From NCBI GenBank assembly GCA_946886375.1, contig CAMPIL010000087.1, forward strand, positions 1-11,142: a stretch of DNA of 11,142 bases, read 5' to 3'. The position numbers were made by a program, and so were the translations under genes. Shown here one piece after another: positions 6,095 to 11,142 of the stretch (positions are counted from its first letter, which is position 1; the number at the start of each line of letters is the position of its first letter). Below the pieces are notes generated by a model. The model was not told where the DNA came from and searched no databases. It saw nothing but the letters and a program-made list of their open reading frames with translations. The DNA is from an uncultured Phycisphaerales bacterium. GTDB taxonomy: Bacteria > Planctomycetota > Phycisphaerae > Phycisphaerales > SM1A02.

Positions 6095-7263
6095 CCGTGG
6101 TCTAGAACCAGGTCGGCGTTGATCGCTTCAGATTCCGATGATTCAGCCGCTTCCGCCTTGGCGCGTTCGCGGTCCATCGACACGAGCAGTCCGATGCAGA
6201 ACGCCGTAAGCACCCAGCCCGTTCCGCCCGATGACAGCAGCGGCAGCGCGATCCCCTTGGTGGGAATCGACCCGGTGACCACCGCGATATTGATCAGCGC
6301 CTGCAATCCCACCGTCAGCAGCACGCCCATGCCGAGCAATCTTTTGAACGGATGATCGACGCGCTTCACGATCGAGAAACCGCAGATGAGCAGGCACGCA
6401 TACAGGCAGATCACAATCGCCGCGCCCACCACGCCCATTTCCTCGCAGATGATTGCGAAGATGAAGTCAGTGGTGTCTTCGGGCAGGTAGCCGAATTTCT
6501 GAATGCTGTTGCCCAACCCGCGCCCCGCCAGACCGCCGCCGCTGATCGCGCCCATGGATTGCAGCATGTGATAACCGATGCCCTGCGGATCCTGATATGG
6601 ATCAACAAACGCCTTGACGCGATTGAGGCGATACTCGCTGGTGAGGACCGCGACGACGATGCCCAGCGCGCCGATGGGCGCCCACATCGCCGCATGCCAC
6701 CATTTCGAGCCCGCCGCAATCAGCATGCACACGCTCACCATGCCGATGAGCACCGCCGTGCCAAGGTCTTCGCTGGCGATCAGCGCGCAGATCGCCAGCA
6801 CGCAGACGATCGGCAGCGCAAACCCGCTGATGAAATCCGACATCACCGCGGCCCGGCGGCTGGCGTACCACGCCAGGGCGATCACCATGCCCCACTTGGC
6901 CACTTCGCTGGGCTGAAAGCCGATGAACCCAAGGTGAATCCACCGCCGCGCTCCGTTCATCTCGCGCCCAATGCCCGGAACGTGAACGACCAAAAGCAGC
7001 CCGATGATCGCCAGCAGCAGCCACGGAATCGGCGAACGCACGCCGAGCGGGCGGCAGAAGATTTTCTCCACCGGCACGCACACGCCAATCAGCATGAACA
7101 CAAACGCCGCGAACGCCAGTTGCGTGGTGCGGCCAAGCAAGACGTCCTGCAGCAGCACGCCCTTGTCGGTTCCCACCATCAAACCCGCCGAGGTCACCAT
7201 GACCACGCCAATGGTCAATAGCGTGATGACGATAAGGATCAGGCCGTGGCCGGCGCGCAGCAT
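6091..7263 (-). CDS. ftsW: FtsW, SEDS-family peptidoglycan glycosyltransferase (division)
   Basis: A 390-residue protein with about ten membrane helices, polymerising lipid II into glycan strands at the septum together with a class B PBP. Motifs: R-R-W-I-H-L-G-F-I-G-F-Q-P-S-E at 106-120, S-E-D-L-G-T-A at 164-170, G-Y-H-x-x-Q-S at 230-236, G-x-G-L-G-N-S-I-Q-K at 247-256, L-P-E-D-T-T-D-F-I-F-A at 260-270, P-T-K-G-I-A-L-P-L-L-S-S-G-G at 334-347. D266 in T-D-F-I-F-A matches the essential Asp of SEDS enzymes. I chose ATG at 7263 because the protein then starts M-L-R-A-G-H directly before helix 1, as is usual. A GTG at 7368 in frame would add 35 mostly basic residues. Neither start has a good Shine-Dalgarno sequence. 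The acidic Ala/Glu/Ser C-tail is cytoplasmic. Pairing with murG favours FtsW over RodA. Confidence 0.9.
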   Translation of the reverse strand: MLRAGHGLILIVITLLTIGVVMVTSAGLMVGTDKGVLLQDVLLGRTTQLAFAAFVFMLIGVCVPVEKIFCRPLGVRSPIPWLLLAIIGLLLVVHVPGIGREMNGARRWIHLGFIGFQPSEVAKWGMVIALAWYASRRAAVMSDFISGFALPIVCVLAICALIASEDLGTAVLIGMVSVCMLIAAGSKWWHAAMWAPIGALGIVVAVLTSEYRLNRVKAFVDPYQDPQGIGYHMLQSMGAISGGGLAGRGLGNSIQKFGYLPEDTTDFIFAIICEEMGVVGAAIVICLYACLLICGFSIVKRVDHPFKRLLGMGVLLTVGLQALINIAVVTGSIPTKGIALPLLSSGGTGWVLTAFCIGLLVSMDRERAKAEAAESSESEAINADLVLDHG

Positions 7264-7417
7264 GCAGGAATATCGGCCGCGAAAACTTGAATTGTGCAGA
7301 ATCCGCTGGCGTGATCGCACGCGCAAAATTCGCGCATGCCCAAACCGCAACACCACGACGATCGCCACTCACCCAGACATCACGCAATCAGCGCACCGAC
7401 ACAATCCACCACCGGCG

Positions 7418-7435
7418 TCATCTGCGTTATCTGTG
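7418..7435. repeat. ATCTGCG-type short dispersed repeat, copy 1
   Basis: TCATCTGCGTTATCTGTG lies in the gap between the small lipoprotein gene and ftsW. It resembles the reverse complement of 10960-10981 (TCATCTGCGTTCATCTGCGG), differing by one missing base and one substitution. The pair suggests a dispersed non-coding repeat family in this genome. Confidence 0.45.
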
Positions 7436-7460
7436 AATATTTTTCAAAAGCGTGCTGCGC

Positions 7461-7649
7461 TCAGTTGCCGCGAACGCCCAGGTTCACCGGGGTGCTCACG
7501 CCTTCGCCGCGGATCAACGGCGAGGTTTGCGCCCACTGGGTGGACACCGATTGGGCGCAACCGCTCACCGCAAGGGTGAGAATCACCAACGCAACTCCAG
7601 CCGCCCACGTGGAGATTCGGTTTTCCGTACGATTCAAATGGCCATCCAT
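7461..7649 (-). CDS. Putative small lipoprotein (62 aa)
   Basis: Starts M-D-G-H-L-N-R-T-E-N-R, then a hydrophobic stretch (A-A-G-V-A-L-V-I-L-T) ending in L-A-V-S-G-C31. This is a good lipobox (L-x-S-G-C) for signal peptidase II, so the mature peptide would be about 32 residues, anchored by Cys31. GGAG (complement of 7657-7660) lies 7 nt upstream of the ATG. A sigma70-like promoter with ideal 17-bp spacing lies about 50 bp upstream. Together these make this more than a chance frame, although I recognise no family. The mature part, A-Q-S-V-S-T-Q-W onward, has no visible domain. It is on the same strand as ftsW-murG, about 200 bp upstream of the chosen ftsW start, with no clear terminator between, so its promoter could also drive the cell-wall genes. 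Confidence 0.55.
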   Translation of the reverse strand: MDGHLNRTENRISTWAAGVALVILTLAVSGCAQSVSTQWAQTSPLIRGEGVSTPVNLGVRGN

Positions 7650-7696
7650 CCTAGTGCTCCGCAGTCGTGGCGTGCCGGGTGCAGGGCGTGGCGAAC

Positions 7697-7725
7697 ATTA
7701 GAACGCCACTGACCCGGACCGTCAA
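7697..7725 (-). promoter_or_regulatory. Sigma70-type promoter for the small lipoprotein gene (and possibly ftsW-murG)
   Basis: On the minus strand, TTGACG (complement of 7720-7725) is followed after exactly 17 bp by TCTAAT (complement of 7697-7702). The -35 box has 5/6 and the -10 box 4/6 consensus bases. The expected start near 7690 leaves a leader of about 40 nt before the ATG at 7649. Confidence 0.55.
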
Positions 7726-7828
7726 CTTGGGGAATCTGGGGTCTCTCGAACAGTCTAGCCTAGGCTTATCGACGATTTGACGCCGAGGCCGCCAGCAAAT
7801 TGCTGCACCGTTTCATTACGCCCTGCCG

Positions 7829-7837
7829 TGCTACGAT
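7829..7837 (+). promoter_or_regulatory. Possible extended -10 promoter of miaB
   Basis: TGC-TACGAT forms a TGN-extended -10 box. No convincing -35 box is present at standard spacing. Initiation would fall near 7843-7845, leaving only about six bases before the miaB ATG at 7850. This fits the lack of a good Shine-Dalgarno sequence there. Weak evidence. Confidence 0.25.
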
Positions 7838-7849
7838 GTTGCTCGGCAG

Positions 7850-9598
7850 ATGACGATTGAAGCAAATACATCCGAAATCGCTGAAAAACGGCCAAAAACC
7901 ATCTACCTGGAAACCTTCGGCTGCCAGATGAATGAACTGGACAGCGAATTGGTTCGGGGCCACCTCAAGGCCCTGGGTTATCGGTTCACCGGCGATTCCG
8001 ACACCGCCGACGTGGTCCTCTACAACACCTGCTCCGTCCGCGAACAGGCCGAAAACAAGGTCTGGAGCCGTGTCGGCATCATGGGGCTGCGTAAAAAAGA
8101 GGGCGGGCAGTTCATCCTCGGCGTGATCGGCTGCATGGCCGAACGCGATGGGGCCGACATGATCCGCCGCTTCCCGCAGGTGGACCTCATGTGCGGGCCC
8201 GGTGAACTCGACAAACTGCCCATGCTCATCGACAACGCCTGCAAAACCGAAGCGGTGCAACTCGCCGACCGCATCGCGCTTCAGGGCAGCAACTCTCGCC
8301 GCGCTTCCACCCTGGAAGCCGTCAACGACAATCTCGAACTGCTCGATCTTTCCCGCGCGTTCGATCCCGATCTTTCATCCACCGGCAGCGGGGGGCGCAG
8401 CGCGTATGTCCGCATCACGCGCGGCTGCAACAAGTTCTGCACCTACTGCGTCGTCCCCTACACCCGCGGAGCCGAAGTCCACCGCCCGCCCGATTCCATC
8501 GTCGATGAATGCAAAAAACTCGCCGACCAGGGCGTCATCGAAATCACCCTCCTCGGGCAGACGGTGAATCACTACATCTACACCCACGGCACGGCCATCA
8601 GCGCAGGCGGAATCGAACTGCCGCAGGTCGGCCCGGGCGCCAGCGCGTTTGCCAGATCGGATGCCAAGGCGCAAGCGATCGCCGGCAGCATCAATCCGAA
8701 ATCGGAAATCCAGAATCGAAAATCGTCTCGCGTCACCACCTTCGCCGACCTGCTCAAGCGCATTCACGATGAAGTCCCCGCCGTTCAGCGATTGCGGTTT
8801 GTGACCAGTTTTCCGCGTGATTTCGGCGATGACATCCTCCAGGTCGTCGCCGATTCGCCCCGCATCTGCAAGTACCTGCACGTGCCGGCCCAGTCGGGCT
8901 CCAATCGCATTCTCAAGTTGATGAACCGAGGCTACACCGCCGAGCAATACGTCGAGTTCATCGACCGCGCCCGCGCCTATCTGCCCGGCGTGTGCATCGC
9001 AGGCGATTTCATCGTGGGATTTCCCACCGAGACTGAAGACGATTTCCAACTCACCTGCGATCTGCTTCGCCGTGTGCGCTACAAGAACAGTTTCATCTTC
9101 AAGTATTCGCCGCGCCCGGGAACCACTGCGATCACGCGCTTTGAAGACGATGTGCCCGAACCCGTCAAGCGCCGCCGCAACAATCAACTGCTCGCGCTGC
9201 AAGGCGAAATCAGCGCCCAAGTTCACGCGGAGTTCATAGGCAAAACGGTGAACGTCTTCGTCGAGCAGATCACCCGGCGCTCGCAAAAGAACGCTGCGAT
9301 CTCGCCATCCGCCAGTTCGCGCAGCCCGATCTCAATCACCTCGCCATCCACGTTTGCGCCCTCGCATGCCAGCCCGCAAACCGCGCTGACGATCAGCGCC
9401 AAACCCCCATCCGCGATGAACCAGATCGCCTCGCCCACGGTGCAGATGTCCGGGCGGACCGAAGGCGATCTGATCGCGGTCTTCGATGCGCCCGCTGATC
9501 GCGCTGATGACCTGCTCGGCCGGCTCGTGCCGCTGCGGGTCACTCAAGCCGCGCCGCTTGTGCTGCATGGGGATTTGGGGCTGAACCTCCCGGCTTGA
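7850..9598 (+). CDS. miaB: MiaB, tRNA-2-methylthio-N6-isopentenyladenosine (A37) methylthiotransferase, with two insertions
   Basis: A radical SAM enzyme that methylthiolates i6A37 of tRNAs reading UNN codons. Domains in order: an N-terminal MTTase domain with the three cluster cysteines C25 (F-G-C-Q-M-N), C61 (N-T-C-S-V-R-E) and C95 (G-C-M-A-E-R); a radical SAM domain with C193, C197 and C200 in R-G-C-N-K-F-C-T-Y-C-V-V-P-Y-T-R-G; then H-V-P-A-Q-S-G-S, F-I-V-G-F-P-T-E-T and Y-S-P-R-P-G-T; and a C-terminal TRAM domain around V-N-V-F-V-E and S-G-R-T-E. At 582 residues it is about 100-130 longer than typical MiaB. The extra length is a roughly 50-residue insertion after V-N-H-Y-I-Y (about 245-296) and a Ser/Pro/Ala-rich stretch of about 50 residues inside TRAM (about 472-530). 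All catalytic residues are present, so it is probably active. The ATG at 7850 places the first strand (K-T-I-Y-L-E-T-F-G-C) normally. It stands alone, divergent from the lipoprotein gene. Confidence 0.93.
   Translation: MTIEANTSEIAEKRPKTIYLETFGCQMNELDSELVRGHLKALGYRFTGDSDTADVVLYNTCSVREQAENKVWSRVGIMGLRKKEGGQFILGVIGCMAERDGADMIRRFPQVDLMCGPGELDKLPMLIDNACKTEAVQLADRIALQGSNSRRASTLEAVNDNLELLDLSRAFDPDLSSTGSGGRSAYVRITRGCNKFCTYCVVPYTRGAEVHRPPDSIVDECKKLADQGVIEITLLGQTVNHYIYTHGTAISAGGIELPQVGPGASAFARSDAKAQAIAGSINPKSEIQNRKSSRVTTFADLLKRIHDEVPAVQRLRFVTSFPRDFGDDILQVVADSPRICKYLHVPAQSGSNRILKLMNRGYTAEQYVEFIDRARAYLPGVCIAGDFIVGFPTETEDDFQLTCDLLRRVRYKNSFIFKYSPRPGTTAITRFEDDVPEPVKRRRNNQLLALQGEISAQVHAEFIGKTVNVFVEQITRRSQKNAAISPSASSRSPISITSPSTFAPSHASPQTALTISAKPPSAMNQIASPTVQMSGRTEGDLIAVFDAPADRADDLLGRLVPLRVTQAAPLVLHGDLGLNLPA
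8691..8724 (+). repeat. A-rich tandem repeat-like segment inside miaB
   Basis: The segment consists of degenerate units (AATCCGAAATCGG, AAATCCAGAATCG, AAAATC) and is translated as I-N-P-K-S-E-I-Q-N-R-K-S within the first MiaB insertion. Unlike the GC-rich flanks it is A-rich. The peptide N-P-K-S-E-I is one I associate with short dispersed AATCCGAAATC-type repeats read through in bacterial genes. No database check was made. Confidence 0.5.
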
Positions 9599-10032
9599 AG
9601 CCTGAGGCTGCGGCGTTGAAATGGATAGAACAGAATTGGAATCGCGACGGCTGTGCCTTGCGCCTTCGGCTTTGGGGATTGATTCTTGAGAATCGGAACT
9701 CGAAGCGCGAATCCAGGCAATCAAAGCGCGGGCGCGGAGGCTTGAAGCGCGAGAGTTAAAAGGCGGGCGTGCGGCCGCCAGCCGCGCAGAAACCGGGGTT
9801 TTTCACCCAAGAACCGCGTTTTTGTCCTCAGAGTCCACTTTTCCGCACCCCCGCGATAGCCAGCCTTGCCTCATCCTCAAATCCCCGTTTCGACTCTCCT
9901 GAACGCAACCCCATCGCCCGTTGCTGCGGATAGGCGGCGGGCACGCGTCGGCTCACCCAGTGCCGCGTCCCAAGTCCTTGTCCGGCGTCAGGTTACCCAT
10001 CTTAAAAAAATCGTTTCTGCACAATTTGCGTC
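9599..10032. other. Intergenic region of about 430 bp, no gene seen
   Basis: No frame here has a credible start, ribosome-binding site and composition. Small features only: AAGCGCG occurs three times (9703-9709, 9724-9730, 9745-9751), and GGCTTGAAGC occurs at 9592-9601 (across the miaB stop) and 9739-9748. A GC-rich stem, GTGCGGC with GCCGCGC (around 9768-9786), is followed by GAAACCGGGGTTTTT and might end miaB transcription. No tRNA or other structured RNA was recognised. Confidence 0.5.
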
Positions 10033-10060
10033 TTGACTCCTCAGCCAGTTGCAGTATCTT
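10033..10060 (+). promoter_or_regulatory. Sigma70-type promoter of the PEP-CTERM-like gene at 10155
   Basis: TTGACT (10033-10038), 16-bp spacer, TATCTT (10055-10060). Each box matches the consensus at four or more positions. The expected start near 10067 gives a leader of about 88 nt. The downstream gene has a good ribosome-binding site (AGAAAGG, 10141-10147) and its own terminator, so the unit looks monocistronic. Confidence 0.5.
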
Positions 10061-10154
10061 CCACGTTGGAAGTAAGGGGTGGCGAGCGCTGCATCGAGTG
10101 AAGCAGTAATCGTTATCTGTAGTCCTCTAGAGACTCAAGAAGAAAGGTCACAAA

Positions 10155-10841
10155 ATGAAAGTGAAAACTCTGTCAGCCTTGGCGGGCCTCGGCGGCGCGC
10201 TAATCATGAGCACCACTGCTCAAGCAGCCTTCACCGGCTTCTCCTATGAGAGCCAGGTCGGCCCCTCCGGACGCACCGTGTGGCGCGTCTACGCCACCTT
10301 CAACGACGCCGCCAACGGCATCTCGTCGATCGGCGCCATCAACACGAACATGACCATTCAGACCTATGCCGGCACCGTCGGCAACGAGGCGAACAGCGGT
10401 CAGTTCTTTTCTGGCGCGCCGGGCTTGCCTCCGTTCCAGTCTGAAATCGACAACAGTCCGAACGCTGCGTTCCGTTCGTTCTACACGATCAACTTGACGA
10501 CTCAGGATCAAAACCCGAATTCGACCCTGTATCCTCTGGTTGCCGTCGGTATGCCGACCTTTACCGGCAACAACGTGACCGCGGCTGCTGACACCGCTGC
10601 TCTGACCACCACTCCTGACGCTCCCTACGCGTCGGCTGCATGGGCTGGCGGACCGCTCCGCGTCCTCATCCTTCAGCTGCAGGTTACCGCTGGCAATCAG
10701 GTCCGCGGCACCATCGGCATGAACGTCCTTGGACCGACCGACGCTGTCGTGGTCGGCACGTTCAACTCAGTCCCGGCCCCCGGCGCTCTGGCGCTTCTGG
10801 GTCTGGCAGGCCTCGTCGGCGGTCGCCGTCGTCGCGCCTGA
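10155..10841 (+). CDS. Exported protein with PEP-CTERM-like C-terminal sorting signal
   Basis: A 228-residue protein. Residues 1-24 are a Sec signal peptide (M-K-V-K-T-L, a Gly/Ala/Leu core, A-Q-A before A25). The mature part is Gly/Asn/Thr/Ser/Ala-rich, with beta-strand-like pieces such as T-V-W-R-V-Y-A-T-F at 41-49 and L-R-V-L-I-L-Q-L-Q-V at 168-177. It has no Cys and no catalytic motif that I recognise. This fits a structural cell-surface protein with an immunoglobulin- or jelly-roll-like beta fold. Residues 206-228 read V-P-A-P-G-A, a Leu/Ala/Gly helix, then G-G-R-R-R-R-A, the typical planctomycete PEP-CTERM-like sorting signal. AGAAAGG lies 7 nt before the ATG. Its own promoter and strong terminator suggest an independently, perhaps highly, expressed gene. 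Confidence 0.88.
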   Translation: MKVKTLSALAGLGGALIMSTTAQAAFTGFSYESQVGPSGRTVWRVYATFNDAANGISSIGAINTNMTIQTYAGTVGNEANSGQFFSGAPGLPPFQSEIDNSPNAAFRSFYTINLTTQDQNPNSTLYPLVAVGMPTFTGNNVTAAADTAALTTTPDAPYASAAWAGGPLRVLILQLQVTAGNQVRGTIGMNVLGPTDAVVVGTFNSVPAPGALALLGLAGLVGGRRRRA

Positions 10842-10882
10842 ATCTGCTGAAGTCAGGCTTCTGGCCTGAAATCGCAATCAAC

Positions 10883-10920
10883 CGCCGCTGTCGGATTTAT
10901 CCGGCAGCGGCGTTGTTTTT
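10883..10920 (+). terminator. Rho-independent terminator
   Basis: A 12-bp stem, CGCCGCTGTCGG (10883-10894) with CCGGCAGCGGCG (10901-10912), one G-U pair, loop ATTTAT, followed by TTGTTTTT. It lies about 40 bp after the stop of the PEP-CTERM-like gene. A smaller hairpin (TCAGGC-TTCTG-GCCTGA, 10853-10869) precedes it. Confidence 0.85.
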
Positions 10921-10959
10921 GCCCCGCCCGCCACCGCGCCCCGGGCAAGCCGAGAATGC

Positions 10960-10981
10960 AACCGCAGATGAACGCAGATGA
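10960..10981. repeat. ATCTGCG-type short dispersed repeat, copy 2
   Basis: AACCGCAGATGAACGCAGAT followed by GA: two tandem CGCAGATGA units. It is inverted relative to the similar copy at 7418-7435. It lies in a gene-free stretch between the terminator and the partial gene at the right edge. Confidence 0.45.
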
Positions 10982-11076
10982 AGGGGATGGTGAAGGATAC
11001 GGCTCGCGCCACGTTCATCGCCCAGTGGCAGCGCGCTGGAGGCGGCGAGTCTTAACGTCGTGGTGATTCCGAACCG

Positions 11077-11142
11077 TCAATCACCAACCGCATCTCGCAT
11101 GCCGAGTTCCGCCGCAACCTCTTCGGCGATCTTGCGGCCCTC
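11077..11142 (-). CDS. Possible C-terminus of a minus-strand gene (runs off right edge)
   Basis: The complement of 11077-11142 is open from the window edge to a TGA. It encodes 21 residues ending E-E-V-A-A-E-L-G-M-R-D-A-V-G-D. The amphipathic, Glu/Ala-rich helix is a believable protein end, and the other frames here are less protein-like. It is too short to assign a family. The gene's start lies outside the window. Confidence 0.4.
   Translation of the reverse strand, partial: EGRKIAEEVAAELGMRDAVGD

Noticed and set aside
5180..6355. Long plus-strand open frame (391 codons) opposite murG
   Set aside because: Composition is Arg/His/Ala-rich without motifs. It is the mirror of strong third-position GC bias in murG, whose motifs are all present on the other strand.
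6352..7221. Plus-strand open frame opposite ftsW (289 codons)
   Set aside because: Extremely rich in His, Arg, Asp and Gln, as expected from the reverse of hydrophobic membrane codons. ftsW motifs are clear on the minus strand.
7336..7712. Plus-strand frames of 86-121 codons opposite the small lipoprotein gene
   Set aside because: No start signals and atypical composition. The minus strand has promoter, ribosome-binding site and lipobox.
8375..9286. Minus-strand open frame opposite miaB (303 codons)
   Set aside because: Acidic, balanced-looking composition at first sight, but it lies opposite the well-conserved radical SAM domain and has no start signal.
9332..9724. Minus-strand open frame covering the miaB 3' end and the following gap
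   Set aside because: Ser/Arg/Gln-rich and without a ribosome-binding site. Only the 9262-9452 part is noted, as a possible inverted insertion.
9921..10109. 62-codon plus-strand frame upstream of the PEP-CTERM-like gene
   Set aside because: No ribosome-binding site, and it runs through the predicted promoter at 10033-10060.
9599..10150. Search for a tRNA, tmRNA or other structured RNA, and for CRISPR repeats
   Set aside because: No cloverleaf, CCA-type end or regularly spaced repeats. The AAGCGCG repeats are too short and irregular.

Overview
The window looks like a chromosomal segment of a planctomycete, most likely class Phycisphaerae or a close relative. I infer this from three things seen together. 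Two predicted exported proteins end in a Val-Pro-x-Pro-Gly, hydrophobic helix, Arg-rich tail (a PEP-CTERM-like sorting signal of the planctomycete type). Dockerin-like modules carry the pattern D-G-(K/R)-V-N-V-N-D-L-(I/L). The MiaB and MurG proteins are divergent. No plasmid, phage, CRISPR or tRNA signal was found.

Left part (1-2400): the start of an unrecognised minus-strand gene runs off the left edge. It is followed by a plus-strand GT87-type (DUF2029) polytopic glycosyltransferase gene. Downstream lie two nested, palindromic, MITE/REP-like elements (1969-2062 and 2054-2192) that overlap by a few bases and are bracketed by an 8-bp direct repeat.

Secreted-protein part (2414-4896): a HAF-repeat plus dockerin protein gene has its good ribosome-binding site and ATG one frame away from the rest of the gene, separated by an (AC)8 tract. 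Changing the tract by one AC unit would join the ATG to a textbook signal peptide. A perfect 40-bp palindrome separates it from a small PEP-CTERM-like gene. That gene overlaps by ATGA a decayed dockerin module in which both conserved Trp positions are TAG.

Cell-wall part (4967-7725, minus strand): ftsW and murG overlap by four bases and provide the septal peptidoglycan glycosyltransferase and the lipid II-forming GlcNAc transferase. Upstream is a small predicted lipoprotein gene with a good sigma70-type promoter. The other usual dcw-cluster neighbours (murD, murC, ftsQ) are not next to them.

Right part (7829-11142): a long miaB (tRNA ms2i6A methylthiotransferase) carries two insertions. One contains a repeat-like A-rich sequence, and the other is a Ser/Pro-rich stretch inside the TRAM domain. 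After about 430 bp without a gene comes a self-contained PEP-CTERM-like gene with its own promoter and a strong intrinsic terminator. The last 66 bases probably encode the C-terminus of a minus-strand gene that runs off the right edge.

All assignments come from reading motifs by eye. No database search was done.
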